From Acidobacteriaceae bacterium UBA1795 (GTDB taxonomy: Bacteria > Acidobacteriota > Terriglobia > Terriglobales > Acidobacteriaceae), in NCBI GenBank assembly GCA_002314435.1, contig DCFV01000039.1:7125-16553 (forward strand): a DNA stretch of 9,429 nucleotides. Reading direction: 5' to 3'. Numbering within the stretch: position 1 is the stretch's first letter; each line of letters starts with the position of its first letter. Shown here one piece after another: positions 5,993 through 9,429 of this stretch. The notes beneath the pieces were generated by a model. That model had not been told where the DNA came from. It worked only from the letters and a program-made list of their open reading frames with translations, and did not search any database. Position numbers and translations under genes: made by a program.

Positions 5993-7321
5993 GTGAACAG
6001 TTCTCTGCAATCTTCAAATACGGAGTGCGATGCGCCGTTGTTCAAGAGCGGCACTTTGCTTCCATTTCTGCTGGTGACCTCGCTGTTCTTCTTGTGGGGC
6101 GTGCCGAATAACCTGAACGATGTGTTGATCCGGCAGTTCATGAAGTCGTTTCAGATTTCTCGGTTTCAGGCAGGTCTGATTCAGTCAGCATTCTATGTTG
6201 GCTACTTTTCGCTGGCTACACCGGCGGCGCTTCTTATGCGCCGATTCGGCTATAAAGTGGGTTTTCTGCTTGGCCTGGTGCTAATGGGATGCGGATGCGT
6301 CTTGATGTGGCCCGCTGCACTGGTCGAACAGTACTCTTTCTTCCTGTTTGCGCTGTTTGTAATTGCCAGCGGCCTTTCCTTTCTTGAGACGGCTGCGAAT
6401 CCATTCATCGCACAGTTGGGCGATCCGGCTACAGCAGCGCGCCGGCTGAATATCTCGCAGGCGTTCAATCCATTTGGCTCGATTGCTGGTGCGCTGATTG
6501 GAACGCGGTTTATCTTCTCGGGGATCGAGCTGACGGCTGACCAAGTGAATGCCATGCAGGCGAGCCATACGTACGCGCAGTATCTGCGCACGGAGACACT
6601 GCGTGTCGTGGCGCCGTATATAGTAATCGGCGGAGTGGCTTTCGCGCTGGCGCTCGTGATATGGCGAGTGACGTTCCCGCCTGTGGCTGTGGAGAGTGTG
6701 CAGGGTACGATGGATTTGCCGGGACAAGGGGGGTTCCGCAGCCTGCTGCGGTATCCGCACTTCCTGTTGGCGATCCTAGCGCAGTTCATGTACGTGGGTG
6801 CGCAGGTGGGGACGTGGAGCTACTTCATCCAATACGTACAGGACAACGTACACAGCACGGAAAAAATTGCCGGGTATTTTCTGACAGGGACGCTGGCGAG
6901 CTTCGGTGCGGGCCGCATGGTTTCGTCTGCGTTGATGCGTTACTTCCGTCCTGAGCGGCTGATGGGGCTGTACAGCATTGTCAACATCGGCCTGCTGGTT
7001 GTGGGAGTTCTGAACCCGGGCTGGGTAGGGCTGTGGGCGATCTTCATTTCAAGCTTCTTCATGTCTGTGATGTATCCGACGATTTTTGCGCTGGGGGTGG
7101 AAGGACTCGGCGAGAACACGAAGATCGGCGCATCGCTGCTGGTGATGGCGATTATTGGCGGCGCTGTGCTTACGCCGCTGATGGGCCTGCTGTCGCAGGC
7201 GACGGGGCAGATTGCGATGGCGTATATGATTCCGCTGGTGGGCTACGGCTTCGTGCTGCATTATTCGTTCTGGGGATGCCGCTTGAAGCCGCGAACGACC
7301 ACAGCGAGCATCCGCTTGTAA
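5993..7321 (+). CDS. fucP: L-fucose:H+ symporter FucP
   Basis: A major-facilitator sugar transporter with 12 predicted membrane helices (about 442 residues) that brings L-fucose through the inner membrane with protons. The match to E. coli FucP is clear: LFFLWGVPNNLNDVLI near the start, FQAGLIQSAFYVGYF, LSFLETAANPF, RLNISQAFNPFGSI, LAQFMYVGAQVGTWSYFI and YPTIFALGVEGLG. The two acidic residues essential in E. coli (Asp46 and Glu135) are present as Asp43 and Glu132, and the substrate-binding Asn162 as Asn159. No in-frame ATG lies near the start: candidates are GTG 5993 (weak GGATGG just upstream), GTG 5981 and TTG 5963 (no visible ribosome site). I chose 5993, but the true start is open. It follows the fucosidase by about 50 bp with no promoter seen. 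Sister transporters for glucose/galactose exist in this family, but the FucP-type residues and neighbours favour fucose. Confidence 0.92.
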   Translation: MNSSLQSSNTECDAPLFKSGTLLPFLLVTSLFFLWGVPNNLNDVLIRQFMKSFQISRFQAGLIQSAFYVGYFSLATPAALLMRRFGYKVGFLLGLVLMGCGCVLMWPAALVEQYSFFLFALFVIASGLSFLETAANPFIAQLGDPATAARRLNISQAFNPFGSIAGALIGTRFIFSGIELTADQVNAMQASHTYAQYLRTETLRVVAPYIVIGGVAFALALVIWRVTFPPVAVESVQGTMDLPGQGGFRSLLRYPHFLLAILAQFMYVGAQVGTWSYFIQYVQDNVHSTEKIAGYFLTGTLASFGAGRMVSSALMRYFRPERLMGLYSIVNIGLLVVGVLNPGWVGLWAIFISSFFMSVMYPTIFALGVEGLGENTKIGASLLVMAIIGGAVLTPLMGLLSQATGQIAMAYMIPLVGYGFVLHYSFWGCRLKPRTTTASIRL

Positions 7322-7353
7322 CAGGTTCTTGAGCGCTCGATAACAGGATGTGC

Positions 7354-7359
7354 AGGGAG
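7354..7359 (+). promoter_or_regulatory. Ribosome binding site of the GH95-like gene
   Basis: AGGGAG lies 11 bases before the ATG at 7371, in the 49-bp gap after fucP. It supports that start over an in-frame ATG at 7422, which lacks a ribosome site but would give a shorter signal peptide. Confidence 0.6.
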
Positions 7360-7370
7360 TGACCTCCATA

Positions 7371-9429
7371 ATGAATTCTGAACGGACTGGCTCTGGTGCG
7401 AAGGCACAGGTATTTTGCCGGATGGTGCGACGGGATCTGTGCGGACTTTCACTTGCGGCGCTGCTTGTGGTTGGCTTCGCTGCTGTTCCGGCCGGAGGCC
7501 AGTCAAGGCAGGAGACTTCCGCGTGGAAAAACGGACACTACCAGATTGAGCGGAAAGGTGTGGTCGAGCGATCGGATATTGTGCTGCAACGGCCGAATCT
7601 AAAACCGAGCGAAGCCATGCCCTTGGGCAACGGTCGGCTGGGCGTTGCAGTTTGGGCGGAAGATGGCTTGACCGTGCAGCTGAATCGAGCCGATACGTGG
7701 CCTGTGCGCCTTTCGCCGGGACAGGTTGTGCTCGAGGGGCTGAAGAAGCTGACTTCTGCTGCAGACTATGAGGGACGCCTGAACCTTTACAACGGAGAGT
7801 TTGTGGAGAGTGGCGGCGGCATGCAGGCGACCGCGTACGTCGATGACGCGCAGGATGCGCTGGTAATTGACGTAAAAGGGGCTGACCCCGAAGCGGTGCA
7901 GACGGCGAGGCTGCGGCTTTGGGCTCCGCGCAAGCCGAAGGTGATTGTGCACGAGGCGACGGGTGCTCTTGCGGAAACCTGGCTCGACAACAAAGAGGCC
8001 GGCGCAAGCAACGAGACCTTTGGGTCGTTGGCTGCTGTTACGGCCGATGCGCGCGAGATACATGCGCATGCGGACGATGCCGTGTCGATCACGATCAGTT
8101 TCAAGCCGCATCCAGATGGGACGTTCCGGGTACTGGTTGCATCGCCCGCATGGCGCGGCGGTGATGCTCCTGCAGAATCTACACGGCTGTTGGCGTCGGC
8201 AAAGTCAATTCGCGCGGACGGGCACCGCGCGTGGTGGAACGGCTTTTGGGATCATGTTGGCCTGATGAAGCTTTTCTCTCCGGATCACGCAGCTGAGTAC
8301 TTTGAAAACCTGCGGATGATCGATCTGTTCGCGGCCGCTGCGGAAAGCCGCGATCGGCTTCCTGGCGGGCAAGCCGGCGTTGGCGATCTGTTTTCGCCGC
8401 TGCGCGATGAGCACCAGTGGGGACCGTCCGCCTACTGGCATTGGAACCTGCGGATGCAGGTGAGCGCGAATCTGGGAGCGGGTGCTGCAGAACTGAATGC
8501 ACCGTATTTCCGCCTGTACCGGGAGAACCTGGACAACATTCTGGCGTGGACGAAAAAGCACATGGGCGGCAGGCCCGGCGCGTGTGTGCCGGAGACGATG
8601 CGCTTTAACGGAGCCGGATACGAAAACGAGGCGTGGCTTAATGGGCCTGTGCCAGTCAATTGCGGCGAAGACTGGCATCCCTACTACAACGCGCGCACGA
8701 TTTCAACAGGACTGGAAGTGTCGCTGTGGATTTGGGCGCAGTATGAGTACACGGGCGATCTGGAGTTTCTGAAGAAGAACTACCCTCTGATGCGCGAGTC
8801 GGCGCGGTTTCTGCTGGCGTACGGGAAGCGTGATGCGCAGGGAGTGCTGCACACGTTCCCGTCGAATGCACACGAGAACAACTGGGATGTGCACGACCCG
8901 ACAACGGACATTGCGGCGATGCGGGCGGTGTTTCCACAGATCGTGAAGGCGGCGAAACTGCTGCAAACGGATGCGGGTCTGGTGCGTGAACTCGAGGCAC
9001 AGATCACAAAGCTGCCCGAGCTGCCGCTGGCGACGATTGCGTCGCCGACGGCGCTGACGCAGGAAGGGGCCGACAGCGCGGATACAATCATCGCGAGCAG
9101 CTACGATCCGGCGGCCGAGGTGCACAACTCGGAGAACATCGGGCTGGAGCCGGTTTGGCCGTATGGGCTCGTGGGCGACGACGGACCGCTGCACGCACTG
9201 GGAGTGCGTACCTTTGCTCATCGGCCGAACAAGAATGTGAACGACTGGAGCTACGATCCGGTGCAGGCGGCTCGGCTGGGACTGGCCGATGAATTGAAAG
9301 CGAGCCTGCGCTCGTTGACGGAGCAGCACCAGACCTACCCCAACGGCTTTGCAAGCTTCGCCGGCGGCAAAGAGTTCTACGTGGAGCAGGTGGGGATTGT
9401 GGCCGATACGCTGCAGAAGGCGCTGGCGG
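7371..9429 (+). CDS. Exported GH95-like glycosidase (putative alpha-fucosidase), 3' end outside the window
   Basis: An open frame of 686 codons reaching the window edge; GH95 proteins are usually about 750-850 residues, so the C-terminus is missing. An Arg-rich start and hydrophobic stretch (residues 18-43, VRRDLCGLSLAALLVVGFAA) form a signal peptide; the RR pair makes Tat export possible. The N-terminal beta domain carries EAMPLGNGRLG (81-91) and QLNRADTW (103-110), the GH95-type opening. The alpha-barrel region shows YWHWNLRMQ (355-363), then HENNWDVHDPTTDIAAMRAVF from residue 501, which lines up with the SPEN...PTMDM region of GH95; Glu502 is the likely general acid. Other canonical catalytic positions differ: one of the two Asn appears to be His357, and DGNFGG is replaced around Glu672. 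It may belong to the related DUF5703-type group, and its substrate may not be a standard alpha-1,2-fucoside. Last visible gene of the operon. Confidence 0.8.
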   Translation, partial: MNSERTGSGAKAQVFCRMVRRDLCGLSLAALLVVGFAAVPAGGQSRQETSAWKNGHYQIERKGVVERSDIVLQRPNLKPSEAMPLGNGRLGVAVWAEDGLTVQLNRADTWPVRLSPGQVVLEGLKKLTSAADYEGRLNLYNGEFVESGGGMQATAYVDDAQDALVIDVKGADPEAVQTARLRLWAPRKPKVIVHEATGALAETWLDNKEAGASNETFGSLAAVTADAREIHAHADDAVSITISFKPHPDGTFRVLVASPAWRGGDAPAESTRLLASAKSIRADGHRAWWNGFWDHVGLMKLFSPDHAAEYFENLRMIDLFAAAAESRDRLPGGQAGVGDLFSPLRDEHQWGPSAYWHWNLRMQVSANLGAGAAELNAPYFRLYRENLDNILAWTKKHMGGRPGACVPETMRFNGAGYENEAWLNGPVPVNCGEDWHPYYNARTISTGLEVSLWIWAQYEYTGDLEFLKKNYPLMRESARFLLAYGKRDAQGVLHTFPSNAHENNWDVHDPTTDIAAMRAVFPQIVKAAKLLQTDAGLVRELEAQITKLPELPLATIASPTALTQEGADSADTIIASSYDPAAEVHNSENIGLEPVWPYGLVGDDGPLHALGVRTFAHRPNKNVNDWSYDPVQAARLGLADELKASLRSLTEQHQTYPNGFASFAGGKEFYVEQVGIVADTLQKALA

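Noticed and set aside
7261..8007. A 248-codon minus-strand frame opposite the fucP end and the GH95-like start
   Set aside because: Pro/Arg/Ser-rich antisense shadow; the plus strand holds the supported genes.
8703..9329. A 208-codon minus-strand frame opposite the GH95-like gene
   Set aside because: Arg/Gln/His-rich shadow composition, antisense to GH95-type motifs.

Overview
The window reads as an L-fucose (or related deoxy-sugar) utilisation locus of a moderately GC-rich Gram-negative bacterium. I favour Acidobacteriota (Terriglobales-like) because the protein texture resembles that group; this is an inference from recall, not a search. It holds seven protein-coding genes in two divergent blocks around a LacI-family regulator. 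The genes at both edges are cut by the window. No tRNA, rRNA, CRISPR array or insertion sequence was seen.

Left block, minus strand, read from 2858 down to 1: an aldo/keto reductase with a complete catalytic tetrad (1812-2858), a zinc-dependent medium-chain dehydrogenase (683-1741), and an RbsD/FucU-type sugar mutarotase (508 down to 1, C-terminus outside the window). A good promoter (TTGACA, 18-bp spacer, CATAAT) precedes the reductase, so the three genes probably form one operon.

Right side, plus strand: the LacI-family regulator (3078-4106), then a 459-bp control region with a TTGACA promoter, a 20-bp near-perfect palindrome with a central CG (the likely operator) and a long leader. After it come an exported GH29 alpha-L-fucosidase (4566-5939), the L-fucose:H+ symporter FucP (about 5993-7321) and an exported GH95-like glycosidase that runs off the right edge (7371 to 9429).

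Working model: the two exported glycosidases release L-fucose from glycans in the periplasm or outside the cell, FucP imports it, the FucU-like mutarotase interconverts its anomers, and the two oxidoreductases begin catabolism. The LacI protein probably silences both blocks until the sugar or a metabolite binds it. No fucose isomerase, fuculokinase or fuculose-phosphate aldolase is present here. The reductase is of the aldose-reductase type rather than the classical fucose-dehydrogenase type. Together these raise the possibility of a reduction-then-oxidation route (fucose to fucitol to a ketose), which is the most interesting biochemical idea in the window. The last glycosidase also departs from canonical GH95 at catalytic positions.
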